Counted from the first letter of the stretch, positions 35,107 to 48,078 are shown. The stretch: 64,000 bases of DNA from Diphasiastrum complanatum (GCA_029204225.1 CM055094.1:19538702-19602701); one strand, 5' to 3'. Program-made: numbers and translations. The notes: generated from the sequence alone by a model not told the origin.

Positions 35107-35870
35107 ATGTGCCCTAAAAGACACAAGAAACAGCAAGTATCAAATCTAAAAAATCAGCACCAAAATGTGTCAAAACCACACATTAGATGGATGCATGAAC
35201 TCGCCCTCCTACAAGCCTTGTGCGCTGAAAATTTCAGCCTGAAATTGCATTACAAACTCAAAGAACCAGTAAGCAAAGAATTAGGTTACCCCCAAAAAGC
35301 AATATTCCTTTGAATGGGATTGACGATTTGAAAACTATTATGACTAAAATGATTTGTTCGACATTTAAGATTGCCAAAATCAAATTGCTCAAATACAAAC
35401 GAATATCTGAAACCAATTATTTTAAATGGGCTTCAAAAAGTACAGGTTCATATGAATGGAGTACTATAGACCGCAAGAATACCTTATGCATTTTGAATTC
35501 CTATTTGATTGACAATTGCATTATCAGACTTGGGGATCATACTTAGCGACAGGTCGGGGGAATACCAATGGGTTTTTCATATTCACCAATGTCTTGTAAT
35601 TGGTACCTTTCTTTTTTTGAAATGCAGTTCATTAAGAGACTTGCAAGATTAGGGCAAATTAAATCTATAAATGACTTCAAATATTCGTTCAGGTATATTG
35701 ACGACATATGCTTTATCAATAATCATACGGTTGGACGTTTCCTAGACAAGACACAACCAAGAACACCTGACAATCCTTTTTGGATCTATCCCCTAGAATA
35801 CCTTGAGATAGACGGAAACGACAACAAATGTAATTTGGTGAACTTTCTGAATATTACTAGTTATATTAAT
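35107..35870 (+). pseudogene. Reverse transcriptase (GIPMG/YIDD type), truncated
   Basis: MCPKRHKKQQVSNLKNQ start, a 1-nt frameshift near 35,297, then DLKTIMTKMICSTFKIAK, YLIDNCIIRLGDH, a TAG at 35,544-35,546, and GIPMGFSYSPMSCNW (motif B region), FRYIDDICFIN (catalytic YIDD), YPLEYLEIDGND. The frame ends where a 12-nt poly-G tract (35,872-35,883) begins. The polymerase group with GIPMG and Y-I-D-D resembles invertebrate elements I associate with Penelope-like or related retroelements; placement is tentative. The region expected to hold catalytic motif A is not recognisable. Confidence 0.8.
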
Positions 35871-35871
35871 T

Positions 35872-37128
35872 GGGGGGGGGGGGTCGATTTTGGATTTTGT
35901 GCTCTTGAATAGGGATTTTGGAAGTTCCTTTATTGCATTTAGGTTTGCCATTACTTTTTCCCTATTTGCTTTTCGAGGTTTAGGAAATTGAAAGCCTTAA
36001 AAAAAAAGCAATTTTTGTTGAGTACATTGTATACCTAGCAACTGTATCCTTTTAGAGGTGTATGCTATTTTTTTCCATTGAAAAATGCTTCTAATAATCA
36101 CTTAAGGGTCTCTAATTGGAAATTGGCACAGTGGCAATTCATAGTATGGATTGTCAGCCGATTACCAAAAGGAGTGCAAATGGAATGTCCTCCATATTGA
36201 AAGATGCTATCCGAGTAGCTACAGCCTACGATAGCACTATGATTGCCTCACGGAAGAGTATACATAGCCAATCAGCCCAAAAGCCTAAGAATGAAAAGCC
36301 AAAAAATAATAAGATAAAAAGTCTATTTTTTGATGAACTAGAAGCTACGGCTTGCCAACACAATAAGAAGATGAAGAACAAAAAGAAGCCCATTATAAAG
36401 GACAAAGGGCAGATTGCGGCAATAAAGGAGAACCTTTCCTTTCTATGCAACAAACTTGGGCATCGTGCCAAACAGAGATCCGAGAGGGAAAATAGATCAT
36501 CAAGTTTCATGGCGATGGATTTACCGACAGGTAAATTGAAAGTCGATTTGTTAAATGGTTGTGCATTGAAAGTTGATTTGTTAAATGGTTGTGAATATAC
36601 TTGTAACTTCAGTACGCTTTCTTTCAAGTCTAATCAATGGTTTCGAGTTAAAGGCAATATTCTAGGGAAAGACATAAGTATATTGTTTGATTTTGGAGGT
36701 ACTCACAACTTTTTGAATGCGCGGCTTGTATAGAAGCTTCGGGTGCCCACCATGGCCAGTGATCAACATTATGTGGTTCTCTAGCCTCAGGGTCAGACAC
36801 AAAAGTTTGGGATGTGAAAGTCCCTAATTTGGAGCTTTGGATGCAAGATCATGTTGAGCGGCTCGACTTCCATGTTATGAATCTTGATAGAACTTATGTA
36901 ATCCTAGGATATGAATGGTTTTTTGATAAATCAGATTCGTTGGAAATAGATTTTAAAAACCATACTATGGTATTTAAAGATAGGTTTGACTAGATAGTCT
37001 CTATTTATGGGGAGACTAATGTACTCCCATCACTGATGGTTTCGTCGGCGGAAGTTATGGAAAAACTACATGATTCTAAGTATGAGCTTTTTCATCTTGT
37101 TTTGAAATCTCATATGCATTGTGATGTG
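35872..37128 (+). mobile_element. Ty3-type gag/protease relic
   Basis: An ORF at 36,116-36,733 shows a degenerate zinc knuckle (FLCNKLGHRAKQ), a duplicated KVDLLNGC stretch, FKSNQWFRVKGNIL, and the aspartic protease signature ILFDFGGTHNFLNARL (consensus D-S/T-G; here F replaces S). A stop follows, then in shifted frames the flap region and the LRV...MASDQHYVV and VERLDFHVMNLDRTYVILGY stretches typical of Ty3 proteases. It is cut at about 37,128. A second copy lies at 50,753-52,025. No LTR seen; the left edge is poly-G. Confidence 0.75.
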
Positions 37129-40100
37129 AATGGGGAAGTCAACCAGTGTCCAGGTCTGGTTTGTCAAAAGTGAGTTGTACTCACTTTCCATAGCTTCTTG
37201 CCACTTCATAGCATCCTTGGAGTTAATTGCTTCGGCTAGGCTCTCTAGTTCTTTTGATGAAGTCCAGAATGATTGAGGTGTATACCTCTCAGAAACGGTC
37301 CGAGTCTGTAGAAGGAATATCAACGTTGGAAGAATCCATGCTACGTAAAATTGAATGAAATGACATAGCATCATTTATCGATGGTTGTTTAAAATCATAG
37401 TATGTATGTTCTTGAAATATTACATCCCTAGAGACAAATACTACATTGGTGGATGGATCATAAACTATATAAGCTTTATGTTCATCAAGATAGCCAATGA
37501 AAATACATTTATTTGTCTTATGATCTAGCTTCTTCCTAAGCTGTTTAGGAATGTGAACAAAACATATACAACCAAATATGTTTGGCTCGTGTCCATGCCA
37601 AACATCATAAGGAGTTTTGTTGTTGACTGCTTTGGTGCTAGATTTGTTCTATAAGTAACAAGCTATGGCAGTAGCTTCTGCCCAGAACTTCGTAGGTAGA
37701 TGTGATTGATGTAGCATGGATCTGGCTGAGTTGAGAAGAGTTCCATTCTTCCTTTCTGCAATCCCGTTATGTTGAGGTGAATAGGAAGTGGTGAACCATG
37801 TAGTTGGACATCTCGTTAGAGAGATATTCGCCGCCACCATCAGTTCGGAGTGCCTTCACTTTTGTAGATGTTTGGGTCTCAGCCATCGCCTTGAATCTTT
37901 TGAAGCATTCAAAGGCTTCAGATTTGTGCTTAATGAACATGACTATAGACCATCTAGAATAATCATCTATGAAAGTGATAAAATAGATTGCATCTCCTAA
38001 GGACGGAGTTAGCATTATGTACAAGATCCAATACATGCTTTGTTTTGATGGAATGTGATTTGGGAAACTTGCTTATAGAGTGTTTGCCATAGACGCATGA
38101 TTCACAAAAGAAAGATTTCCTATCTAATGAAGAAGGGAAATACAATCCATCAACTAAGTTATTACAACACATATAGAAAAGTGATCTTGTATTCACGTGT
38201 CCAAATCGGCTATGCCACAAAATAGCATTACTGTTTATATTTTCATGAGAGATGCTAGCTAATGCAACTGAATTAGAGAGTACGTAAAGATTTCCGACTC
38301 TAGTGCATGTAGTCAGAGTGATATCTTCATCGAAGATTGTACACTGCTCAGATGAGAAAGTAACAGTGTAGCCCTCATCATTTAACTTAGATATTGATAA
38401 CAGGTTCTTTGATAGCCGAGGAATGTGAAGGAGGTTGGGAACACAAATAGATAGATCGTTGTTGAATGTGATCTTGACTGTCCCTTTGTCTTCAATGCGT
38501 ATGGTGCTTGAAACTCTGTGGTAGATGAATTGATCTCTGCTGTTAGCTGCATACTCAGTAAATGATTCCTTGCGAGAGATCATGTGTTGGGTAGAGCCAT
38601 TGTCCAGGTACCAGCTATCGTGGTCTTTGTTGCCACTGTTGTAAGCCATTAACAAGTGTGTATCTTGCTCCTTGAATTCCGTCGCATTGGAGGAGTCTGG
38701 CTGATGTTGTTGTTGCTTCTTTGCCTTGTTGTAGATGCGAATGCGACACTCCTTGATGTTGTGATTCGCTCTCTTGCAATATCTATAGAAAAGCTTCTTG
38801 CGCGATCCACTATTCTCACATTGAGTGTGAGGCTTATGTTGTTGCTGCTGCACTTGATTCTTGCCCTTGGAATAGTCTTTCTTCTTGGTGTACAGGGCCA
38901 TGGATTTGTCTTTGATGGACAGGCCGTTGGTCTTTCTTCGCATTTCTTCCTGAAGAAGATGACCGATCACCTTTCGAAGAGTGAGGTCGGGTTGTGTGGA
39001 GATCATCACCCCTTTAGAAATGATCTTGCCATCGTTCTTGATGTTACATGTATTTGTGTCGAACTCCACAATCAAACCATTGTCAAGCAATTGCCCTACA
39101 CTAAGCAAGTTCTTAGTGATACTGAAAATGTAAAGCACTCCATCAATCTTGATCTTCAAGCATAAAGGTATGGATCCTCTTCCTTCTATCTTATAAGCAT
39201 AATTATTTGCTGTAAAAATTTACGTGATAGGTCCTTCATAGGTAGATAACGTTGAGAAATACTCCCTCTTACTTGTCATGTGGGAGCTAGCCCCACTATC
39301 TATCCACCAAGGGTCTTCACCTCTTATGCTTGAAGATGAGAAACTTGACATCATGACGAAATCTTCTTGAGAGCTCTCCTCTTCCTCTTGGCCAAGGTTT
39401 GCTTGACTTTGAGTTTGTTTCTTCTTGAAGCACTCCGAGGCATAGTGCCCCGTATTGCCTCAAAACTAGCATTTGATCTTCGACTTATCCTTCTTTGGCT
39501 TGCTCGAGCTTTGACTTGGTTCTTCTTGAATGCAACACCTTTGCCTTTGTATTTTCTCTTGATCTTGATGAAAAGAGCCTTGTCATCTTCATCACTGAGG
39601 GAGAGCTTCTCCATCCTTGACTTGATGTGAGTTCTCCTACTCTCCTCGGCCATGAGGACTCCTTGGAGATCTTCAAGTGAAGGCAACTTTCCCATGATTG
39701 CATAGCCTTGCACCAAGCTAGCAAAATCCATACTTAAACCATTCAAGATTGGTTGAACAAGTTCACTTTCCTTAATGGAATCTCCTATGTAAGCAAGCTC
39801 TTTGTTTAAGTCCTTAACTCTCAGCACATATGGATTTGATTCTTCAAGGATAGCAACCTTGAAGTATTCTTTGATTCATATATCTTTTGAAGAGTTTCCC
39901 ATGATTCTTGAGCCAATATGCAAGCACCTACCTCATTAAGAAGCTCATGAGCTACATTCATTTTATACAATGGAGAGCAACCTTGCACCTCCTTTTGTAT
40001 TTTGTAGCTTCTTGAGGGTTAATAGGCTCAGCCTCTTCGCCACTCACTATATCCATTAGATCTTTTAAAATAAGGATTGATTCCATTCTTAGCTTCCAAA

Positions 40101-40190
40101 TCAAATAATTAGAAGCATTCAATCTATCATGTGAATCCAAAAGATATGCATTCATTGATCTCGACTTCACAAGGATATAGGATTAACCTG
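37066..40190 (-). mobile_element. Chimeric Ty1/copia relic, gag to integrase and RT start
   Basis: Minus strand, from the right: Gag of type 1 (NASNYLIWKLRMESILILKD; LRVKDLNKELAYIGDSIKES), a zinc knuckle region with two stops near 39,460, and a protease region. A 398-codon ORF (39,159-37,963) then begins as type 1 (LYIFSITKNLLSVGQLLDNG) and switches in frame to type 2 Gag (GHLLQEEMRRKT), a degenerate knuckle (YCKRANHNIKEC), protease DSWYLDNGSTQHM and the GAG-pre-integrase HxxxH/CxxC (WHSRFGHVN; FCESCVYGKH). Integrase follows with [19 protein letters not shown] and [12 protein letters not shown] (D, D, E), with one frameshift, and the start of RT (WQEAMESEYNSLLTNQTWTL). It is cut near 37,130. 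No LTRs. Confidence 0.9.
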
Positions 40191-41887
40191 ACCTGAACCA
40201 AAAGGAATCATATGCACATAAATATTCCTCTTCAAATCATTCCTACAAGATCAGTTGAATCATCATGCAATAATGACGAAATCTTCATGAGAGCTCTCAT
40301 CTTCCTCTTGGCCAAGGTTTGCTTGACTTTGAGTTTGCTTCTTCTTGAATAGATGCAAAATAGAAATGATTGAAAGACTAGATATCCCACTACCTAGGGA
40401 CTTGAGAAAGCTCAAAACTTGACGTCTCAATAAGAACCTACCCCAATCTTAAGCCAAATCATATCTATTAATGTTAACAAGAAAGGAAACTACTTGAATT
40501 TGCATAAAAATTGGATCTAGAACTGCCTCCTCCTTGATCTCAACTTCACAAGGATATAGAATTCACCTAACCTGAACCAAAAGGAATCATATGTAGATAA
40601 ATATGCCTCTTCCAATCATTCCTACAAGATCAATTGAATCATCAAGCAATAATCAATCCAAACTATATCACAAATCAAGCAAAATTGAACACAATCTTGA
40701 CTAGAATTGCATTCACTTGATGAGCACTTGTCAAAAACTTTGAGCTGACCCTAAAATTTAATTTCTAACATCTCAATAAGTCTAAGAACTAACTATTATA
40801 GTACCAAAGATAAGGATCTACCTTCCCTTTGATTGATTGAAAACTACGTGGCAGACCTATGTGGTAGACCTATGTCCCTTTGTGTGAATATTTTCTGGAT
40901 CCAAACATCTAGTGTGTGGCTATTAGGCTAGAGATAGCATGATATATTAATCTCAAGATCCATTGGAGCGAGCTTCCGATCCACTTGAACACGAAACTCA
41001 CAAGACTATTTGCTTCATGATGTAAATGTGAATCCAACTTATCAACAATGGGATTCCCTAGTGCACAATGTATCACTATCATCACGTGGCAGAAAGTGAT
41101 TCACTTTTGTGCATATGTTCCATAGAGATGTGAGACACTTTACCACAAATAGGCTTGAAAAAATTGGAAGGTAATTTGGTTGTACAAGAAGCAAGCATTA
41201 AAAAATGAAGGGGCCCAAACAAATTTTTGAAAGGCTATGTCCTTGGAGGAGGCCAATAATCAACTCCAAGCATCTACTATGAACTACAACAACACTTGGC
41301 TTAACACACAAGCTTCAAACTTTCAAGACTTCTTTAGGAACTACAAAGAACATGTTTAAGCTTAAAGACAAGTGGATGCAAAAACATCAGTATGTCTTGA
41401 AAACTTCCATACATGTGAATACATTGTTAATTTTAGAGCTCTAGGACTATGGCACATGCAAAGGGGGGTAGCATTATGGTGCATGTAAGAGTAAAGGATC
41501 AAGCAAATACTTATAAAACTGGTATATGGCAAGTTAGACACAATGATAAATTCATGAGAATAACTTAGTGAAGCTCAAAAAGTCATTTGGAGTGAGTTCT
41601 TGCCGAGTCCCAATTTGTTACCTTGCTATTTGTGAACTTGCCCCAAGATAAGGTGAAAAAAAACTTTTAATATTACGAATGACAACCACGAAGCTATCAT
41701 AGTTTCAATCGACATCGATATAATTAAACAGCAAAAATCATCACTTACATGCAAACAAGATGGCAAACACTCATCAATTTTTCTGTGCATGATTCGAGCC
41801 AGATTGTCTTCATGCCCAAGTTCCTAGAAATTGGAGATACCAGAACAACAAATTTACATTTTTCTAGAACCTATTACATCATTATTT
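40191..41887. repeat. Non-coding repeat DNA
   Basis: No gene seen. Includes a short displaced copy of copia Gag/knuckle sequence (about 40,275-40,350), a second copy of copia 5' flank (40,540-40,860), the GTCCCTTTGTGTGAATATTT block (40,870-41,045) with its partner segment, unique sequence at 41,200-41,460, and the AGGGGGGTAGCATTATGG segment (41,462-41,750). Confidence 0.6.
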
Positions 41888-42150
41888 GATTGTGCTCTCT
41901 TTCTCTTACCTTAAATGGTGCAAAAAAGCTACTAGAATATCGAACCAATAATATCACAAGCTACATACAAATGTGCTAAGATAACACGAAAGTGCAGCAC
42001 AATTTGCTCATAATAGGCTACTTGCAAATGATCATAATCATGGTGAGCTGCAAACTCGATCTTTGCCATTACAAATTAGCCTACACTTGGTATAAATAGC
42101 ATCATTTCCACCAAAAATAAACTTTCAGAGGAAGTTGATTTGTAGAAAAA
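41888..42150 (+). promoter_or_regulatory. Putative promoter of unit gene 1, truncated
   Basis: TATAAATAG at 42,091-42,099. The block ends about 60 bp after the TATA box, where leader sequence (CAAACTCTGATGGGAGAAG) is joined. Confidence 0.4.
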
Positions 42151-43290
42151 CAAACTCTGATGGGAGAAGATTTGATGCTGGCACTTCCTTCTTCAACCAT
42201 GGAAATGGAATTCAGAAGCTTTGAAAAGCTATAGCTTCAAAGGATCGATTTTCCATCTTTTAGTGGCTATTTATCATTTGCTACGACCGTGCTTGATAAT
42301 TCCTTCACATCCTTGGACCCCATCTACATACATCCACCACGGATCCAGAGCGCCATCATCATCCATTTTCAAAAAGCGTAAGCTGCCGAGATCTGCTACA
42401 TTACACAAAAATCGTCACATCTATCACGAGCGAAATGCTGAGGGGTAGTGCTATTGAAGCTTGTCAAAACCACACATTCAACACCGATTTGGGTTGAAAG
42501 CTCTCTACTAGTACGTTATCGCGAAGAAACATCGTCGTTTCCACATCCTATCAGAGCGACATTGCTCCAAATTTTTCCACAAGTTTCTATTCTCCATACA
42601 CTGCCGAGCAATAGTCTACATACACTGCTCATAGAGCCGTGCCCCCATACTCTGCAATCACCGTGGACCGAGCCGAGCATACATACTCTGCATTCGCTGT
42701 GGAACAAGCTTAGCGTCCATACTCCGCATACAAAGTTGACTGTGCCAAGTCCATCAAAAGTCGACCGATCCAATGCCCTCCGTAGTCGATTGAGCCAAGA
42801 CTCCACTTGTCTGTTACCAGAGCCGAACCTTCAACAGAGTCATCAGCCGAGTCCAGAACATGTCTGCCACAACATCTTCCAGTTCTGATGACCCAACTCA
42901 AGACAAAATTGACATCACCATGGAAAGCCTCGATATCTATGAGGTGAACATTGGTACCAGGAGGCACACTAGTTCTTGAGCCACATAGAGTTCCAACTTC
43001 CTCTTTTCAGTGGCTATCAGAGCCCATTTCGATTGCATATTGCTTATAACCACACCGACAGATTTTCCAGTTCATGTTACCTCCTAACCAAACTTTTGTT
43101 TATATTATCCCTATTTCTGGAGCTGACCTCATTACATTTGGCTTCCCTAGGGGACCAAACACAGTCAAGAGGACCCTCATCCATAGCATACTTCAAATAC
43201 ATAGACCCCTCGGTGGACAAACGGAAAAAAATAAGATGGTTACCGTATCGAGGTCATAAATGATAAGCCCTTAGATGCTCCATGCGCCTC
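42151..43290 (+). pseudogene. Unit gene 1, exon 1, 3' truncated
   Basis: Leader, then MSATTSSSSDDPTQ at 42,859, domain A (FQLPLFSGYQSPFRLHIAYN), the usual frame change, PNQTFVYIIPISGADLITFG and a region with about 15 nt missing before SIAYFKY. It is cut near 43,290 (CATGCGCCTCTCTA) and followed directly by another copy of the promoter block. Confidence 0.5.
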
Positions 43291-43690
43291 TCTATTGGAA
43301 GGTAATTTGGTTGTACAAGAAGCAAGTGTTAATGATTGTGCTCTCTTTCTCTTACCTTGAATGGTGCAAAAAAGCTACTAGAATATCGAACCAATAATAT
43401 CACAAGCTACATTCAGATGTGCTAAGATAACACGAAAGTGCAGCACAATTTGCTTATAATAGGCTACTTGCAAATGATCATAATCATGGTGAGCTGCAAA
43501 CTCCATCTTTGCCATTACAAATTAGCCTACACTTGGTATAAATAGCATCATTTCCACCAAAAAGAAACTTTTAGAGGAAGTTGACTTGTAGAAAAACTAG
43601 AATTTCGACCTCATAAAACTCTTTAAGAATCTAGGTCCTTAATTTTCTCATTTGGTGTAGCTATGTATGTAAGCAAATGTTGCAGAACAT
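43291..43690 (+). promoter_or_regulatory. Putative promoter of unit gene 1, copy
   Basis: TATAAATAG at 43,537-43,545. Same block as 9,476-9,830 and almost identical to it, which indicates a recent duplication. Confidence 0.45.
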
Positions 43691-45462
43691 TACAAAAAGT
43701 CACAATATCACGCTTTACTGCCATGCTGCCATGCATGCTTTTTAGAAAATGAAAACAAACTCTGATGGGAGAAGATTTGATGCTGGCACTTCCTTCTTCA
43801 GGCATGGAAATGGAATTCAGAAGCTTTCAAAAGCTATAACTTCAAAGGATCGATTTTCCATCTGTTAGTGGCGATCTATCATTCGCTACGACCGTGCTTG
43901 ATTACTCCTTCGCATGATTGGACACCATCTACATACATCCGCCACGGATGCAGAGTGCCATCATCATCCATTTTCAAAAAACCTAAGCTGCCGAGATCTG
44001 CTACATTACACAAAAATCGTCACATCTAACACGAGCCAAGTGCTGAGGGGTAGTGATACTGGAGCTTGTCAAAACCACACATTCAACACCGATTTGGGTT
44101 GAAAGCTCTCTACTAGTACGTTATCGCGAAGAAACATCATCGTTTCCACATCCTATCAGAGCGACATTGCTCAAAATTTTTCCACAAATTTCTATTCTCC
44201 ATACACTGCAGAGCAATATTCTACATACAGTACTCATAGAGTCGTGCCCCCATACTCTGCAATCAACGTGGACCGAGCCGAGCGTCCATACTCTGCATTC
44301 ACTGTGGACCGAGCTGAGCGTCCATACTCTGCATACAAAGTTGACTAAGCCGAGTCCATCAAAAGTCGACCGATCCGAAGCCCTCCACAGTCGATCGAGC
44401 CGAAACTTTACTTGTCTATTACCAGAGCCGAACCTTCAACAGAGTCATCAGCCGAGTCCAGAACATGTCTACCACAACATCTTCCAGTTCTGATTACCCA
44501 ACTCAAGACATAATTGACATCACCATGGAAAGCCTCCATATCTCTGAGATGAACACTTGGTACCAGGAGGCACACTAGTTCCTGAGCCACATAGAGGTCC
44601 AACTTTCTCTTTTCAGTGGATATCAGAGCCCATTTCTATTGCATATTGCTTATAACCAAACCGACAGATTTTCCAGTTCATGTTACCTCCTAACCAAAAT
44701 GTTGTTTATATTATCCCTATTTCTGGAGCTGACGTCGATACATTTGGCTTCCCTAGGGGACCAAACATAGTCAATAGGACCCTCAAAAAGATTGAGTCCA
44801 CAACATACTTCAAATACATAGACCCCTCAGTGGACAAATGGAAAAAAAAAGATGGTTATCATATCGAGGTCATAAAGGATAAGCCCTTAGCTGCTCCATG
44901 CGCCAATCTAACGATGACTGATTCTAGACTACACGATCAGAACCTTTATGACTGGGCCCAGTTTGCTTCCAACTGCCTCCATGACTATATCAAGAACAAG
45001 CAAACCTCCAGTTATTGGGCTACCTTCTGATAGATGTCACTTTGTAGCAGTTGAGCCACCGACCTCGAGTTTGAGACCACTTGATGCTAGTAGATAAAAG
45101 CTTGGGAGACTCCCTCAGAACCAGCCAAGAATACCAACTCTACTTCCAGGCCTATTGCAACAGATTCCACGCAAGCGGCTTCTCAAAAGAGAAAGAGTTA
45201 TTTCTCTCCACAAGGGCCAACCACAAAGCACCAAACGGTCAGCCTAGTGAAGCTTACATCGAGAAAGACACCCATGTCCTCTATGTCATAGACAAAGGAT
45301 CATTCTGCTGAAGAGTCTTTTGCTCAACATGAAGACACCACCACACTGGTCCAACCACCACCAACACAACAATCCAGGCAAAGGACCAAGATATGAGCGA
45401 AGCATCATGCTTCATCAGATGAAACAGACTCAAATGATATGGAGCTTGACCTCACTAGTAAC
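43691..45462 (+). pseudogene. Unit gene 1, exon 1, copy with clear domain B
   Basis: MSTTTSSSSDYPTQ starts at 44,465. In the leader, one frame reads two 12-residue repeats of DRAERPYSAFTV type (44,271-44,345). Domain B is open at 44,680-45,030 (PNQNVVYIIPISGADVDTFG, KYIDPSVDKWKKKDGYHIEV, SRLHDQNLYDWAQFASNCLH), with about 20 codons deleted before TDSRL. A 1-nt deletion follows NKQTSS. The next frame gives SLGDSLRTSQEYQLYFQAYC and EKELFLSTRANHKAPNGQ; domain C follows. The donor of intron 1 is ATATGT instead of GTATGT (45,463). Confidence 0.5.
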
Positions 45463-46015
45463 ATATGTAGTTAGCTGGAAGTTGGGTAGCCGCAACGCAT
45501 GGGGTCCATACTTCAGGATTATATTTTCTACCATTAACTAATATAACTTCTCTTGTAAATGCAAATCATATTGCACATCAAAGTTTTCTTTCCATCTACT
45601 CAAAGCGTTCACATCAAAGAAAAACAGTCTTATCGATCTGAAAATCATGGCAAGAAACTTTGAATATTTTGGATCACAATGAGTGCCAACGTGAATCTAA
45701 ATTTTTGAAATTCAGAAAATACGGAGTGTGTTGGATCAAATGGAGCGGCAAGGTTATTTCAAACTTTTGCAACTCAAAAATCTGTAATTTCAACACACAT
45801 CTATTGAAAAAATATTTTGCTTATTTTGCTCATAACTGCAAAGCTTTGATTTTGCATATAAAGCAAGAAACTTGGAGTGTGATGAATTAAAAAGAGCACC
45901 AAGGTCATTTCAAACTTTTCCAAATAATTTTTTTTTATAATTAAGACGAGTTTTCATAGCTTACAAGATATATAACAAGTTGGTTTTCTACTAGATTAAT
46001 CTATCGATTATTAAG
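45463..46015 (+). other. Putative intron 1 of unit gene 1, donor lost
   Basis: Same length and sequence as 11,648-12,200, with the 5' GT changed to AT; the 3' end is TTATTAAG. If transcribed it would probably stay unspliced. Confidence 0.45.
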
Positions 46016-47567
46016 ATGTCTAAATATCATCTCCATATTGATCTTCCCACAGAATATGCTCCACTGTCGAGAAAAAATCTGAAAGGATCCACCTCACCAG
46101 CTCACCAAAGGACGAAAGACATGAAACATTGTGATCTATGGGTTGATGGAAGTTTGTATCCAATCGATCCAAGCTCAATGCAACATCCAAATTTTAGATC
46201 GGTCACACAACTCATACTGTCTCTTTTTCTTCAAACAAAAGAAGAGAATGAAATCTTGAAGATAGATAAATCTCGTTTGCAAGATATTATATTAAAGCTT
46301 AACCAAGAAACTGACAATATGAAACTAGTTGTACAAACATTGCGTACCTCATATTGTCAAATAAATGTAGAAGTAAACACATTACGGAAGAAAATACTGA
46401 ACAATAAGCGAAAAAGAGTTATTTTAAAAAGTATTGATGAGCTCTCAACAAGTGGGGGTGAACGGAAAAAAAGAATGTATGCTTTCAAATAAGATAATGT
46501 TTTAAACTATTCATGTGTTTTGTTTCATCTACCACATCAATGGTTGTAAATAGTTTTTTTTCTAAATATGATTTTTATTTTTCAGATTAGTTTTAGTCAC
46601 CAATGAAAATCTGAAAGACAAGGACATGATTGGAAAGTCTTTGAGTGCAGTACTTACAGCCAAGTCAACGAGGAGTCTACTTGGAAATCAACGATATTCT
46701 CAAATCAAGTCCAAGATTGCAGAGGCCCTTATGGGCGAAGTCGGCAAGATCATTGACCGAAAATTGATACAAAGAGCATGTGATTATTCTAGTATTAGCA
46801 GGGATGCATATGACACAATGTTTAAAATTATCAGAGAGGCATTTGGACAAGTTCATATAAAACAATCTCCTATTCCCTGGCCCTTTCAAATCAAAATAGA
46901 GAGGGATGTGTTAAACATGGGTTTGCAAAACATCATTGGTATTCCTTACCATATCAATGAAATTTATAACTCAAAACATGGCACTTTGTCATATGATTCT
47001 GCCAACAATATGTTTGTAGATCTGAATCATTTATTGAGATTTATTGTAAAGTTTTATGGAATCACAAATGAAAGTGTTGAAAAATTGATATTAGTTCTCA
47101 AGTGGGATTGGACAAAAGCTGGAAAGGGTTAGTGTTACACTTATGAATGGAACATTAAGCAATACGATAAACTCGGAGAGTCTTAATTTTAGTGTGCAGT
47201 CCGAAAATAATATTTGGTGGTTGGCAGCTTTCCAGGTTTAAGTCTATTCTATTGAGTACTAGCAACTAATTCATTTCGAGAATTAATGGCTTTGTGTTTT
47301 AAGCTAATATTGTTTTGTTATCGTATGTCTGAGTTCAATTATCTTAAAATAGTTCATGATTTCGTGTTTCAAACAGGTTTTAAAGAAGATCATGAAATTC
47401 TATTTTGGATTTTTAGTAAAACAGAATATCCAGAGATAATTAAGAATCATATGAGCGACACACCACTCAATGTTCCTAGAATAGGTGATTTTAAGGTGGA
47501 ATGTTATTTGGTTCACACACCAAGAGCTACAGGGAGTGAAAATCCAAAACTTAGCGAAATGTTTTAA
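46016..47567 (+). pseudogene. Unit gene 1, exons 2-4, best copy
   Basis: Exon 2 (46,016-46,488; open): MSKYHLHIDLPTEYAPLSRK, CDLWVDGSLYPIDPSSMQHP, then a coiled coil (LQTKEENEILKIDKSRLQDI; QETDNMKLVVQTLR) and a basic stretch (GGERKKRMYAF). Intron 2 is 46,489-46,585 (donor AT, lost). Exon 3 (46,586-47,235): VTNENLKDKDMIGKSLSAVL, SKIAEALMGEVGKIIDRKLI, SSISRDAYDTMFKIIREAFG, GIPYHINEIYNS, FVDLNHLLRFIVKFYGITNE; a deletion of about 25 nt near 47,105 shifts the end. Intron 3 is 47,236-47,303. Exon 4 (47,304-47,567): LKIVHDFVFQTGFKEDHEIL, DFKVECYLVHTPRATG. Function unknown. The coiled coil suggests self-assembly. Confidence 0.6.
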
Positions 47568-47609
47568 CTGATCAAACAACATTTATATAGCTAAAACCAA
47601 TAAAACCCA

Positions 47610-48078
47610 AGCCGTACACTCGTCGATCCAACAGCGGATCGGATCTATGGTGCGTAATACAATCGTCCACACGTGTGAGACCACACATGCTACAATACAC
47701 GTCAATTTGCCATTCGGCCACATGCCCACAAGTGCGAGCTAACACGTGCCAGAACACATGTCACCAAACCATTCGACTAGATGGCCACATGTGCAAGTTT
47801 CACACGTGTGGATACAGAAGTGTGGTCCCACACGTCAGGTATTGATTGGGCCACGTGACCACACGTGCGAGCCGATACGTGCAAGAACACATGTCGTTGA
47901 TCCATTCGGCCACGTGTCCCCACGTGGGATCCCACACGTGTTGATCCAGACGTGCAGTTTTACACATGCGTATACAAACATGTGGTTCCACATGTTAGCT
48001 ACTAACTGGGCCACATGTCACTGGGATTCACACGTGCCAACTTTTTTCTCCTATATAAGTCCATTCCCGGGGATTGTA
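47610..48078 (+). promoter_or_regulatory. G-box array and TATA box, joined to D
   Basis: CACGTG-rich array behind the AATAAA of unit gene 1 (47,599-47,604); TATATAAG at 48,052-48,059. Breaks at GGATTGTACA into D, exactly as at 13,028. Confidence 0.55.
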
